A stretch of 59,205 nt of DNA from Selaginella moellendorffii (GCF_000143415.4 NW_003314366.1:545363-604567); one strand, 5' to 3'; shown: positions 23,843-36,283, numbered from the stretch's first letter. The notes: generated by a model from the letters alone, not told the origin. Numbers and translations: made by a program.

Positions 23843-26800
23843 CTGTCTGTGGGTGATAGGCCGTGCTGAATTTCAACTTGGTGCGATATTGTTCTAAGAG
23901 TGTCCTCCAGAACCTATTGGTGAAGATCTTATCTCGATCTGAGATAATCTCTTCCGGCCTTCCCCGCACTCGAACCACTTGTTCGAAGAACAGCTTTGCC
24001 ACACCTTCCGCATCCACATCCGTTGTGGTGGGTATGAAATGTGCCATCTTTGAAAATCGGTCCACCACCACGAATATCGCATCGAACCCCTCGCTTGGGG
24101 GTAGTCCCGTGATGAAGTCCATCGTGAGACATTTCCACGGACGATCTGGAATGGGGATGCTTTGCAACAAGCCCCCACTAGCCTTCGTCACGGCTTTGAC
24201 CTGCTGACATGTTGGACATGTCTTTACATAGTCTTGGACGTCCTTAGCCATATCTGGCCAGTGATACTTCCTTTTTGAGTAAGCCCATCGTCTTGGGCAC
24301 TCCGCCGTGTCCCGCGAGAGGTCCGTCATGACACTCTTCCAAGGCTACTTTCCTTAGTTCCCCTTCTGGAACATACACCCTCGTTTGCTTGTAATATATG
24401 AGTTCGTTGCGTTCCGCATAGCCCGTTTTCTCTTCCGTTGGCAGCTCACCTCTCTGGTGAGCTTCCCGCGCCTCCAGATTCCTCAGCAACACTTCTTGTG
24501 CTAGACCATCACTCTCGTATGCGGTCCGCACATCGTCCCAAAAGGTTGCTGTCGCGCTAGATATCGCCAACTTCAAGCTCGCTTTTCGACTTAGCGCATC
24601 TGCCACGATGTTGCTCTTCCCAGGCTTGTACAGGATCTCGCAATCAAACTCGGCCAAAGCATTGGCCCACCGACCTTGTTTTCCCCTTAGGTCGGGCTGT
24701 GACAAGAAGTGTTTCGTTGCCACATTGTCCGTGTAAACCTTGAAGTGTCTCCCAAGGTAGTGTCGCCACTCCTTGAGCGCCTTGACCACCGCAAACAATT
24801 CCTTCTCGTGGGCAGGCCACTTCCGTTGAGCCTTGTCCAGCTTCTTCGAGAAGAACGCTACTGGATGGTTGTCTTGCTTCAAAACTGCGCCCAACGCAAA
24901 GTCCGAAGCATCCGTGTCTACCTCAAAGTCCTTACCAAAGTCTGGTAATGCCAACACCGGAGCCTTCCTCAACTTCCCTTTGAGGTGGACGAATGCCACC
25001 TCGCATTCCGCCGTCCATACCATCTTCCCTTTTCCTGTTTGGTCCGTTAAGGGCAGGGCTACTCTCGAATAGTGTCTGATAAACTTTCGATAGTAGTTGC
25101 ATAGCCCCAGGAACGCCCTCAACTCATGTACATTCGATGGTCGTTCCCATTCCTGGATCGCTTGGACCTTCTCCGGGTCCACCTTGAGCCCGTCCTGGCC
25201 CACCACATGCCCGAGAAACTTTACCTCTTGTTGAGCAAAGTCACATTTGCTCTCTTTAGCATACAGTTTGTGTTCCCTTAGTTTCTCAAACACCTTCGCC
25301 AAGTGTTCGGCATGCTCCTCTAGCGTCTCGCTATAGATCAGGATGTCGTCAATATAGACGACCACGAAGCGATCCAGATAGGGTACAAAGATGTGGTTCA
25401 TCAACGCCAAAAACGTTGCCGGCGCATTGCACAGCCCAAAGGGCATCACCAAAAACTCAAAGCTCCCATACCTCGTTCGACAGGTTGTCTTCTCGACATC
25501 TTCCTCAGCTACCCTGATCTGGTAGTATCCTGACCTTAGGTCAATCCTCGAGAAGTATTTTGCTTTTCCCAACCTATCGAACAGGTCCTCGATCCTTGGC
25601 AAAGGGTACTTGTTCTTCTTGGTATACTTGTTGAGCAACCAGTAGTCTATGCACATGCGCATAGATCCATCTTTCTTTTTCACAAATAGCACCGGCGCCC
25701 CATACGGCGACTTGCTCAACCTAACATACCCTTTGTCCACCAACTCCTCTAGTTGGCTCTTGAGCTCCTTGAGTTCTTTTTCGTTCAATCGATAGGGTGG
25801 ACGAACCACCGCCTCAGCACCCTCGACCAGCTCAATCTTATGTTCTATAGGTCGTGCGGGGGGCAACCCCGCCGGTAGCTCCTCCGGCATCGTATCCTAG
25901 AATTGGTCCAGCACCTGCTGGATCACTAAAGGTACTTCTTCCGTTCTTGTCTTTTTGTCACTCTTCACCGAGAGTAAGCACAAAAAGGCTGCCTTAGTTC
26001 CTTTAGTGAGTTGTCCTCTCGTGGACACCAGGTTTAAGCATGACTCTTTGGCCTTGCTTTGCCCTACCTTTAGATCCTGGGCCTCCACCCTAGATCTTCT
26101 TCCTTGGGCATTCGCCAATACCACAAGGTTCCTACCTTGTCCATGCAGGGCTACCACGAACCGATTAAACCAATCCATTCCAAAGATCACGTCAAATCCC
26201 GCCATGTCCAAGACGGTGAAATCCATGTCCACTTTCCATGTCCCCACTTCGACTCTCGCTTGTCGAAGTACCTCATCGGTGCTTTGGCTACCTTGAACAA
26301 ACTCTATAGTCCTTGGTTCGCCTAGCCGCTGCACCGTTAGTCCGGCTTGCCGGACTATGTCTGCAGCCACAAAATTATCCGAAGCACCCGTGTCAATAAG
26401 GATTTTAACAAAGCTACCTCCGAGCTTCCCTCGGAGGGCTAGTAGATGTCGCGAACGACTCTCTACCAAAGTTGCTCGTGTAATGAGTAACTTTGAGTTA
26501 GGGACTGGATCACATACCTCAGTTTGGACTTCACCCGACTTGATGGCCATATTGGCTCTGGCCTTTTTCGGGTAGGGACATTCCCTCGAGAAGTGTCCCG
26601 CTTCGCCGCAGTTGTAGCATACGTTGTTGCCCACGCTGCTATACGACTTGACCTTCTTATCCGTGGGTTTGTCTTTTTTCGCTTGATTTCCCCATGTACT
26701 CGCTCGCTGGCCACCGGATTTGCCTTTCCGGAACCCCGAGGACTCATTCTTAGAGAAACTCTTCTTGAATTTCCCCTTGCTATATGTTCCCCTCGGTTTG

Positions 26801-27760
26801 GCCCCTTTGTGAAACGTGGATCCCGACCCCGTCGTGTTCCCCTTTCGCAGGTTATCGTTGAAATGCACCTTGATGGCCGCATCCAACGCTTCCTTGTAGT
26901 TGGTCGGGTTCCAGCGCATCACCTCACCGCGAGCCCAGGTTTGCAAACCTGATATAAAGGCATGGAACGCATCCATATCCCCCATGTCCGTGACAAGTAT
27001 CCTCTTTGCCATGAACCCATTCACATATTCCTGGATGGTTCCAGTTTGCTTCAGCCTACTCAACTCATCTCTCAGATGCAGAGTGGCATTCGGAGGAACG
27101 TATGTCGCACGGATCCTCGCCTTCATCATGTCCCAGGTGGCCACCGGTCCTTCGTTGGCCTCCGTTGTTCTCCACCAAGACTTGGCATTATCTGCCAAGT
27201 ATGGTTTTGCACATGGGACCTTCTCCGAGCTCGGTAACCGCAACGCTCGGAAGTAGTCCTCCATATCGTAAAACCAATCCTCCACAACCTTATAGTCGTT
27301 CACTCCCTTGAACACCGGTGGGGGCTTTGGTTTGTACTTGGGAACTGCCTGAGGGACTGATTCCACTTCGGTCTGTTCGACCTTGTCTGGTTTTGCCTCA
27401 GTCCCTGCCGAAGGGTCCGCACCTTCTGCGCTGCCAGCATCCGCAGTCTTTCGCTTTTTCTTTCGCTTCTCGTCACGCTTTAACTTGCGTACGAGAGTCT
27501 CCAGCAGGGCATTGGTCTGTGCCAACTGTCCTTCTAGCACGTTCAATCGAGCCTTGGACGACCGAACCTCGCCACCGGACTCCTGTTTGGAAGTTTCCTC
27601 ACTGGAGTCCTCCTCATGCAAGGATTCCTCATCCATAGCCTCTTGTTCAACCGGAGGCTCCAGCTCCGGCGGAGGTTCCGTCTCCGCCTGGGTTCGCTTA
27701 CGCCCTGCCCTTGCCATCTCCCAGCAATCCGCCTCTATCCTTCGGTAGAACTGAGATAAA

Positions 27761-27773
27761 GGCTCCGATACCA
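27761..27773 (-). promoter_or_regulatory. Primer-binding site of A2
   Basis: GGCTCCGATACCA on the plus strand, that is TGGTATCGGAGCC in sense, three bases from the 5' LTR. Initiator tRNA-Met type. Confidence 0.87.
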
Positions 27774-27776
27774 AAT

Positions 27777-28924
27777 TGTAAGCCACAAATTTTTCCTTTC
27801 CAATTTGCCAGCTTACCTCGCCTATCTGTCCAACACCGCCTTGGCTTTTGCTAAGTTCCCTTGCCAAGGTTCTCGCCTATGGTACCAGCTCCTACTTGGT
27901 CTCAGCTACTCACTGCACGAGCAACGGAGTGTTAGCCACCATCCACGGATTCCCAAATCACTCCCAATCCCCCTCCCCGGGTTAGACTGGACTTAAGGTT
28001 CGGCTACACTCCCCGCAAGCACAAGCAGCCAAGCACACCAAGCTTCCAGGTTCCTAACATCCTTTGGTACCACAAGACTTGATCATGGGACCCTCTAAAT
28101 CCCAAGTCTTGAGTGCAATACTTGCTTCGGGACGCCGGGGCGAAACACCGTGGCCTAACGGCCCGGTATGGGTACCTCTCGCCCCCCACTTCCATCCCGA
28201 AGGAAGGCCCAAGCCCCCAGGAAGGGCGAGGACCAATGAGCCGCATGGTACTCAAGTGGGGCACCACTCCACTTGAGCCGGGAGCACCGCAATCGGTTTC
28301 CCTTTCGGGAGTGGGAGCTGCTCTTGAGCACTTCCTTGGATGGCCCCTCCGGCACCAACCAAGTCCATGCTCACTCCCACCCAAGGCCCCTCGGTCCCAG
28401 TCCCAACCTCAAGTCAGTTTGGGAGCCCCACTGGAGAGTCCCTTCTAAACTGGTTCCTGGACCTCACTATCCCTACTATACTTTTGGAACCCCCTGCAGC
28501 CCCCCCCCCCCTGGGAGACGCACGCTTTGGGCTTTCACCCCTTGACCCGTATTAGTATTTGGACTTAGTCTCTGGCTCGATCTCGGACCCGATTTCGGAT
28601 CCGACTTCGGATTCGGGTTCGGACTCGATCTCGGACTCGATCTCGGACCCGATCTCGGACCCGACCTCGGACTCGACCTCGGACTCGGTCTCGGACCCGA
28701 TTTCGGATCTCGGACTCCGTCTCGAACTCGGTCTCGAACTCGGACTCGAACTCGGTCCCCGAGTCGGTCTCGGACTCGATTCCGGACTCGATCTCGAACT
28801 CGGTCCTAGAGTCGGTCTTGGACTCGATCTTCGACTTGGTCCCATCCGATGAACTCTTTGTCATTTTGGTCATTTTTTCGGGGTTCCTTTAGCCTACGAC
28901 ACCTCGGCGAGTTGGTTCCTTACA
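27777..28924 (-). repeat. 5' LTR of A2
   Basis: 1,148 bp. TGTAAGCCAC to CCTTACA on the plus strand, with the minisatellite at about 28560-28840. Confidence 0.92.
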
Positions 28925-29864
28925 GTTCACACACAACTCTCCACCAAAGTTATTTTCTTTCGGGAACACCTTTCCCATGACTTTAATATAACACATTCTG
29001 TCATTAATGAGATTCTCACTATTTTCATACTTTGATATTATGATCCTCCCCATCCTTTATGGGGTACAATACACCTTAATCCAAATGCTTTTACCAATCC
29101 CTTAGGACCATTCTTTAACTCCACTTGAGTCATTCAACTTTTTGGACTTTGCTAATCTGACAACCCGTAAGGTCTTACTTTCGAGGTGCCAGCTCACTGG
29201 AATATAATTTTTTGTATTCATGTCCTACTTATAAGGACCATCTTTGTAAGTGTTACTTCAACATTTGATTATTCTTTGTTCTATATGGGCTACTTTTGCC
29301 CCTTATGACTATCTATCTATATAATGAGAATACCGACTTATCCTTTAAATACACCCCTAACTCCTTAAGTTGTTCCAAGATTTATAAAAAGTAACCCTGG
29401 CTACCATTTCAAGGACTCATGTCCTCATCTATATTTAACCTCCCACGGTCATTAGTTTTGGTCTCAAATTCATAAACACCAGTCTCAACTATTTGAGAAT
29501 AATCTTGTGACTTCTTTATTGTTTTGGAATCTCTATCTTTCCCGTAATCCCAACTATAATTGTTTACCACAACTACATTAGCCAATTTGTTAAGTCAAAT
29601 GATCATCTGGATCACATCCTCAACTCTCTTAGGAAAACCTTATACTGTTCCCAAGATCCTAAAGTCGTTCTCTTATTGGCCCTTTTTTATCCACTACATT
29701 ACTTACAAGGTCATATATGAACTGTAATGGAGAGTTATGTCCTTCTGAGCTGCTACTCCTCCTCAAAGATAGGCCCACTCCTAGGACCTTTTGATGCCAA
29801 CACAAGTAGTGATATACTTGACCACCAATAAAAGTTAGACTAAGGAATAATTTCAATACTTAAT
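28925..29864 (-). other. Body of old B element, right segment
   Basis: Collinear with 49321-50253 of the young B element, more decayed. It ends in an eroded primer-site region just before the LTR start TGTAAGAGAC at 29865. No coding. Confidence 0.7.
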
Positions 29865-30823
29865 TGTAAGAGACTAAATTTTCCATTCTACTTTAGTCAC
29901 TTAACCACACCTCCAACTATTTGGAGGAGTCTCACTCACAACCTACATAAGTTCTATTTTGGACTTAGGAACATGCTAGCCTTAAAAATGGCATCCACCT
30001 TTACACTTGGTCCAAGTGCTCCACATGTCCAATCCCATGATTGATACTTAAAGGTACCACCGACATATCAATCCATTACGTTAAGGCCATACCCATTCAC
30101 CTTTGTCACACCAGTGATCCAATGGCCCCTACATCACAGTCCCATCTCTCAAAGACTGGGTCATTCGTCCATAAGTGATCATCCCAAATCCCCTCTTTAG
30201 CATTCTTAGAATGCCTGCAAACATGGGGAACAGCCTTCCCCAATATCCCTTTTTCAGTCCCCACCAAGTCCCTTTCCATCCATGACCGTGTTTGCCAACA
30301 CTGCCACTAGGTCAAGACCCACAAACCCGACCACTATGTCCTATTGACCTCTAGAACTTCCTCACTATGTGACCGTATCCTTGGTCTCTACACCAAAGGA
30401 TTGCTCCTCTTCTTTTCCATAGTTTGAGACTTTGGGACAACATTTTGGAACATTGTGGCTTTACACGAATCTCATGGGTATTCTCCCCACCATCCACCTT
30501 TGGGTGCCCTAGCCAGGTGGCTAGAGTGAGGTTTTAATGAGCCACGCCAAATATCTAAGTAGATAGTGCACATTTAGATTAGGAGCATCAACCATTTGAT
30601 CTCCCAAGGGAGCTAGAGCCGGCTCTTGAACACTTCACCAAGCTACTCTGTTTATCTGTATGTATTCAATCTAGCCTTGGACTTTCTAATGATTATATCA
30701 TCACCCAACACATGGGTATAACCTTCCTTGGTCACAATAGCCTTTCCTGGCCAAATTGGTTCTATTGAAGTCCAAACCCCCACACTCTCCCTATTATACT
30801 TTTGGAAAAACCCTGCAACCCCC
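29865..30823 (-). repeat. 5' LTR of old B element, left part
   Basis: Begins TGTAAGAGAC. The young B element entered its poly-C tract after 30823. It resumes at 51945 and ends at 52445. Confidence 0.78.
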
Positions 30824-31221
30824 TGTAAGCGACTAAATTTTCCATTCTACTTTAGTCACTTAACCACACCTCCGACCACTTGGAGGAGTCTCATTCACAA
30901 CCTCCATAAGTCCAATCCAGGACTTGGGACTTGCTAGCCCCGAGAATGGCATCCATACCACTCAACATTTGCACTTGGTCCAAGTGCTCCACGTGTCCGA
31001 TCCCATGACCGACACTCAAAGGTACCACTGACATGGCAGCCCGTTACGCTAAGGCCATGCCCAATCACCTTTGCCACACTGGTAGTCCATTACCACTTGC
31101 ATCACAGTCTTGGCTCTCCAAGACTAGGCAAACCATCCGTGAGTGGTCATCTGAGATCCACTCCTTAGCATCCTTAGGATGCCCACCGACATGGGGATTA
31201 GCCTTCCCCAATATCTCCATT
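30824..31221 (-). repeat. 3' LTR of young B, left part
   Basis: Practically identical to 50254-50651. It ends with CATT (31218-31221), the left target duplication of the DNA transposon. Confidence 0.9.
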
Positions 31222-31245
31222 AAGCTCTATTTCGTTAAAGTGGGA
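31222..31245 (+). repeat. Left terminal inverted repeat
   Basis: 24 bp, AAGCTCTATTTCG followed by TTAAAGTGGGA. The reverse complement occurs exactly at 44876-44899. A related TAAAATGGGA follows about 25 bp further in, a possible subterminal site. Confidence 0.95.
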
Positions 31246-31881
31246 TTTATTCAGTAAAATGGGACTAGGTACAAATTTTCAAGTATTTGAAAATGACGTG
31301 AAATTATATGTTTTTTGTCCAGGGGCTAGACATATCTGGGGCATGGTGACTAGCGCGGTGACTTTGTGTCCATACTGAGTCCATCTGGTTGTATAATAAA
31401 TCTCATTGTCAAGGTGAACAAGCCGAATCTGAAGCTAAAGAAGAGCGATGGTATGCACGCACACATTATTTGTTTGTTCATTGAGCGTGTGGTGAGCTTT
31501 CCAAGATGAACGTCATTCCTATTAGCTAGACATATAACTTAATGGTGAGAACATTTAGATATTATTCAATGTTATCTTTTTCTATCGAATCTAATTGTGA
31601 AGGTGTAGCAAGAGGCATTGCTAGTCTGGAGAAGTCGTTTAACTCATTTGACCCTTAGTGTATTTTCATGAAACTAAATAGCATTCATATTATTAAGGAA
31701 TTTCTCTAGTACCTTTTTTTTACGACATAGAGGCTTGCATTTCTTTCAAAGGTGATTTAGTAAAAGGCCTGAGGGCACATGCCATTCTATTTCTCAGACC
31801 GGTATTAAGATATACTAGTGCAAAGGGAAAAAGGTATTTGGTGATCAAGTAAATGGCATGAGGGCACACGCCATTATAAGC
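31246..31881. other. Left subterminal region of the DNA transposon
   Basis: No gene seen. Two palindromes of the array lie at its right end (31764-31785 and 31853-31874). AT-rich otherwise. Confidence 0.5.
31764..31874. repeat. Palindromes 1-2 of the array
   Basis: 31764-31785 (three mismatches to consensus) and 31853-31874 (ATGGCATG, AGGGCA, CACGCCAT). They flank the 3' end of the small acidic frame. Confidence 0.75.
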
Positions 31882-32139
31882 CTAAGCGCTAGTGGACACC
31901 TCCTTTTTGGTACTCTCAGCGGTACTATCATCCTTCTCCGGGTCAGTTGTTTTGCTTTGGATTGTTGTCTCTGACGTTACTGGGGCGTTCTCGATAGTTG
32001 TTAATGTTGCCGTTTGTTCAGAAAAATGATCACCTGGAGTATAGTACGGGGAGTTTGGAAGACTTATATATTCTACATCTTCACCTATCTCCTTCTCCGT
32101 CTCCTTTTCTGCCTCACTTACAGATTTTGTGCTTGCCAT
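31882..32139 (-). CDS. Small acidic Ser/Thr/Glu-rich protein (85 aa), unrecognised
   Basis: Open frame inside the transposon, read from the methionine of MASTKSVSEAE at 32139. A longer frame to 32241 has a less plausible N-terminus. The product is rich in Glu, Ser, Thr and Lys, with YISLPNSPYYTPGD as its only distinctive segment. No domain is recognised, and low-complexity composition makes a chance frame possible. It could be a separate accessory protein or a 3' exon of the transposase transcript, with which it is co-oriented. Confidence 0.3.
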   Translation of the reverse strand: MASTKSVSEAEKETEKEIGEDVEYISLPNSPYYTPGDHFSEQTATLTTIENAPVTSETTIQSKTTDPEKDDSTAESTKKEVSTSA

Positions 32140-32852
32140 GAGAACGCTCTTCACCCTAAAATATGGAGTTCGTTGTGTTATAAAAGGAAACCAACACACA
32201 CGCTGCAAGGGAATGATGGTACATAAAGCACGTAAGCCCACAATATGGGTTTATGTGCCATTAATATGGGCCACACGCCATATTATTAGATTTATGCACG
32301 TGTGATTGGTAAATGCATATGTCACATCATCTTTGTTTTACCTCACACACTATATCAGGCTTAATGAACCATATCACATGTGCGCACATGCTATATATAT
32401 GGAGAAGTATTATGCAAGGATAGAAAAATTCAATGCATGATTGTGGAGAGCAATGGCATGAAGCCACATGCTAAATAACATTTTAGATAAAGAATTAAAA
32501 TAAAAACATGCAAACAGTACTAAGTGGACCAAGACTTAGAAGTGCACAATTGAATGAGGTATTTCTAATAAATATTTCACTCACCTCATATAGGAATGGC
32601 TACCACTCTCAAATGGCGTATCGCCTCATGCCATCACCTCGCAATTTGTTATAACAATCCGATGAATTCATATTCGGCTTGTTCACCTTGAACTTTAAGT
32701 AAGATTTGCTAGAACAACTAAGAATTTATACTTGTTATTTGTATCATCTCACCTAGGAATGGCGTAAGGCCACATGCCATCACGCCTCCTCTGATTCAGA
32801 TTCGGATTGTTCACCTTGAAATAAAATACATTAGAAACTTAGTAAAGGAATA
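32140..32852. other. Spacer between acidic frame and transposase
   Basis: No gene. Contains palindromes at 32260-32281 (left arm eroded), 32453-32474, 32613-32634 and 32759-32780. Confidence 0.55.
32260..32780. repeat. Palindromes 3-6 of the array
   Basis: Four 22-bp copies at 32260, 32453, 32613 and 32759. Arms vary between GCATG and GCGTG forms on the left and CACGC and CATGC on the right. Confidence 0.75.
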
Positions 32853-35800
32853 TTAATGAATCTCACCTTGAACCCGGGTTATGAATGCTCTTGCTGCATC
32901 TCTTGCATGGTCTGGCAAGGTGATGGTGGCACTCTGCTTCCGCATCCAACCATGCACAACATTATCCACCAATATGCTCATGCTGGGATCCCTTGGATTC
33001 AACACCCATCTCTTTTCTAGGCAATCCTTCGTATATCCGGAACTTGGCTTGAACCACTCCACAGTTACATTGAAGGAGTTAGTTTCTGCGTCCTCCTCTG
33101 CATCAGTGATGCAGCGCCCCACCCATATCATTTGTTTTTTATTACTGGGTCTGACAAGCACGACCATTCCTTTGCAGACCTGTACTGGATTGAATGTTGA
33201 ATCCGGCTTCTTGTTCCTCGGCCCACAATAATGATCCTCAACATCGTTATCTGTCACTGCATTTCCAGAGGACATTGTTCCGCTACTATCTGGTGCTCTG
33301 GGTTCTGGCCAAAAGGACTCTTCCAATTCTTCATATACAACCGGCCCATTTTGGATAGCAGATATAATCTTCTCCCAGTATTCGAGCAAAGGCTTGCACC
33401 TCTGAAAATAGGATTCTCCACCAAACACCAACCCCCTCTTCCAGAAGGCAATATGCTGTCTAATCCCGGCCACTATACTTTCCTGGTCTTTGAGTCCATC
33501 CGGGTGCATCGGCCGTGGGGAACCCTGAGGAATCATAGGTTCCCCAGTTATGGGATCTCTCTTGAAGAGTTCAATGCCGTCCACTGGCAGCCACACTGTG
33601 TCCCATTCTCTCATCTTGTACCTCATCGCTGGAGCACCGTCACGCATGCTGAAATGAAACTGAAGAGGCTTGGAGTGGCCAATCAGCATTTCGGATCCGT
33701 CCCTGATGTAGCCTCTTACAAACCCCTTAAAGTCTGGAACCTCTGTCAGAAGTGCAGCTTCAACAGTGCCTTTGATGCAATTTTGGAATTCATCGTAGAG
33801 TTGTGGGAGGGTGAGGACATTGGATCGCCGGAGGGACTCTGCCAGGTGACTGAACATGGCATCCACGTCTTCATGAGTGTGCCCAACCATGAGAAAGCCA
33901 AGTGTAACCGTTTCAAATATGCCTTTGGCAACAAGCATCGCCAAGTACGCGAAGACGTACATGGTTTTGTTCTCACTGCCAGCATTGTCTGTTTGGAGCA
34001 GAAGATGGGGTGGAAGGCCACATCGGCCGCAAGAACTTCCTTGAGATTCTGCTTCGTTTGGATGAGGCTGTGCATTCACCGGGCGACCAGCCTCGTCGGA
34101 ATGGCATGAGGCCTCACGTGATAACCCTACAATCTGACGGCCAACATATTCACTGGGATGGCATGGGGCCCCACGCGATACTGCAAGCCTTTGCTCCTCC
34201 TCCAGCTAAACCCTGTATAGGGTTCGATCGACAAGGGCTTTATGCAAGGGTTGGCCGTTCAGCTCAGTCTGCGCACTTTGCAGAGACCTTAAGTGTTTTG
34301 CTAGGGACGCAATCATCATGTTTGCACCCCCGCCACCCCATAGAGGTACAAAGAAGTTCCCATAGTTCTGGGCACCATGCCCATGAGCGATTATGCCAAA
34401 CAGAGACACAGGCAGCTGCATGGATGAAGAGATTGCCTTGGGGGTAGGATTGAGTCGAGGTAAGCACGTCTTTTTCTGGTCCATTTTGTCGTGGATGATG
34501 CAGAGGTAAGAGTCAGGTCTCTCCATGGAGAGAATCCTGTTATGATAATATGCAGTCCTGCAGCTTCTCTGCTCGATGTTGTGGTCGAGCCGCCTTCTAA
34601 CCAACGTCTCTCACTCTTGAGCGCTGCAAGAATTCTTCGACAAAGCCATTTTAATAGCAGTGCACTCGTCACACTTTGAAAAGCTGGAGTACTTTCCTAT
34701 ACTCACATCCCTGAACCTGTTGCTCCACAATCTACTAAATCTAGATTGGCTCAGCTTCCTGTAGCCATTACTCTGGAGTTCCCGATTCACATCTTCCAAT
34801 ATGGCCCCCTTGGTATACATGGAAGGGAGAACTCGTTGGGTGTCTCGTGTTCCATCTTCCAAGAGGCGGGTTTTATGTGGTTGCTGCTCGCTACATGTCT
34901 CGACAAACCTCTTGAAGATTGCCTCTCCATATACAACATGACCCCTGGTTTTGTGCGTACCGTCGTTCCCATGGACTGCCTGTTGAACCCTTTGTTCCTC
35001 GAACTCAGTTTTGATTCTATAGAATGTGGTTCGAGGGACTCCATAAATGATTCTCCATGCCTTCATGCAGACCAAACCCCTCTGGAAGACCATGCCCCCC
35101 ACCTGATGTTCTGAAGCATCAACAGATGACCGTAATGCCTCATACACAAAATTGCGAGCTGCCTTCCAGGACAATGTCTTGTATCTTGCTCTCTCCTCTT
35201 CAATAGCATCCCAATCAGCATGTTGACAGCACCTCCTCTTGCAACAAGCAACTGTTGAGACCATTCGAACCTCCATCGCCATTTTCTGCCTTTTCGGTTC
35301 GTTGCTCAGATCCCTTTGGCTGCGCTTTAGGAAGGTGTACTTTCTTTTCCCATGAAGAGATGTTCTGTCATCAGTTGTAGTGGTGTTTGATTGTGAATCC
35401 TTCACATTCTCAAACACTAAGTGCCTCAATTTCCACCGCACAATGCTTCCAATAGTCAGACTGTTTTCTTCTGTGTCAACAACCTCTAAAATCGCAACTC
35501 CAATATCATCCCAGCCCAATTCTTGATTAGCAACCGCATCTCTTGGATCGACAACTGTGGCTAAGCCCTCAGCTACCACCTCCCCCTCGGGGTTGTTTAG
35601 AAACACCTTTGCCTGAATCCATGTAGCACGGTTCTTAAGATCCACGGAGGGAACATGCGTCGCACTTGCGCTGTCCCCAACATCTGCTTTCTTCTGAAGA
35701 TTTTTCAAGGCAACAACAACATTTACCCCGACGACCATCTCTCCTCGTTCAATAGCGACCACATTCCCATCGAAGACAGTCTCTACTGATACAGCAGCAT

Positions 35801-35921
35801 TGCCTTCCCCAAGCCTTTGACAGTGTATAACAAAGTTCCGATCCATAGACACAAAGGTCCCTTTTGCAACTCTCTTCCCACCATTCAAAATGTAAACCTT
35901 TTCCCCAACCCTGAAGGCCAT
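32853..35921 (-). pseudogene. DDE-type transposase-like protein, one frame with two in-frame stops
   Basis: Likely transposase of the host element. One reverse frame of 1,023 codons runs from ATG 35921 to the stop at 32853, broken by TGA (34611-34613, codon 437) and TAG (34206-34208, codon 572). Visible parts: two tandem beta-rich repeats (VAKGTF at 18-23, VAEGLA at 116-121), resembling a domain of plant transposon proteins; a nuclear localisation-like segment around 192-213; a Cys-rich motif CCKRRCC (226-232); a helix-turn-helix-like IYGVPRTTFYRI (292-303); FSKCDEC (414-420). Possible catalytic residues are D478 (HDKMDQKK), D645 (LQTDNAGSENK) and E684/D685 (GHTHEDVD). Spacing around the TGA fits a simple nonsense mutation. 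The 34101-34205 stretch, with two palindromes, might instead be intronic. Family assignment rests on recalled motif order (DNxxxENK, GHTHxDxD). Confidence 0.8.
34101..34179. repeat. Palindromes 7-8 of the array, within the transposase frame
   Basis: 34101-34122 and 34158-34179. Read in the transposase frame they give SREASCHSDE- and SRGAPCHPSE-like peptides without breaking the frame. They lie in a weakly conserved linker between the first and second catalytic-looking aspartates, or in an unrecognised intron. Confidence 0.75.
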
Positions 35922-36003
35922 TCTGAAAGTGCAGAAAAGAAGTTAAGACCATACAAAAAATGATTGGAGAATGGCCTAAATCATAACATACCAAACAACC
36001 TCA

Positions 36004-36193
36004 ATAGCATGAGGCCACATGCCATTATTCAAACATGCTATTGACACCCACGTGAAATTTCGCATTCACAAAATTGGCATGAGGCCTCATGCCATCTTGA
36101 TATACACACAGCTGCAGGCAAGTAAAAACATACATGACAATACGCTAGCCATGAAATTGCAAGGGCCCAAGATGGCATGTGGCCTCATGCCAT
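36004..36193. repeat. Palindromes 9-11 of the array
   Basis: 36004-36025, 36074-36095 and 36172-36193, about 70-100 bp apart, immediately upstream of the transposase start. Confidence 0.8.
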
Positions 36194-36283
36194 TTCTAAA
36201 TGTGGTCCTAAGCCATTCCATGGTGAACATACCAGGAAGCACAAGTGCCGAATATCAAGAGGAAGCGGTAGCCACACCAAAGA

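Larger units (their letters stand above)
22944..27717 (-). pseudogene. gag-pol: gag-pol polyprotein of A2 (three exons, one stop, one frameshift)
   Basis: Same domain order as A1: gag, zinc knuckle, protease, RT (YIDD), RNase H, integrase, chromodomain. The start is the methionine of MARAGRKR at 27717. An upstream in-frame extension to 27867 is just leader sequence and LTR. Defects are TAG at 25897-25899, where A1 has CAG after VLDQF, and one extra A in the run 24272-24276, which shifts the frame just after MGLLK in the integrase zinc region. Introns at 23796-23842 (47 nt) and 23326-23377 (52 nt) match those of A1 in position, length and phase. Where A1 carries stops (GLTV-Q and QVV-R), this copy has sense codons, so neither copy is intact but each covers the other's nonsense sites. 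Confidence 0.93.
21394..28924 (-). mobile_element. Chromovirus A2, full length, reverse strand
   Basis: 7,531-bp sister of A1. The 3' LTR is 21394-22541, the 5' LTR 27777-28924 (each 1,148 bp), the polypurine tract 22542-22553, and the primer-binding site 27761-27773. The LTRs differ at only a few positions, so it is young. No 5-bp target duplication is visible: the left flank ends in a 23-bp filler and the right flank resumes the host element as GTTCACAC. Its damage differs from that of A1 (one stop and one frameshift), so the family was recently active. Confidence 0.94.

Noticed and set aside
33231-34109. Forward-strand frame of 292 aa
   Set aside because: It is the antisense shadow of the transposase core and has no recognisable motif.
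34611-34613. TGA in the transposase explained by an intron
   Set aside because: Flanking residues on both sides fit the expected continuous spacing (FSKCDEC to HDKMDQ), and no splice pair of the usual 47-59 nt removes only this codon.
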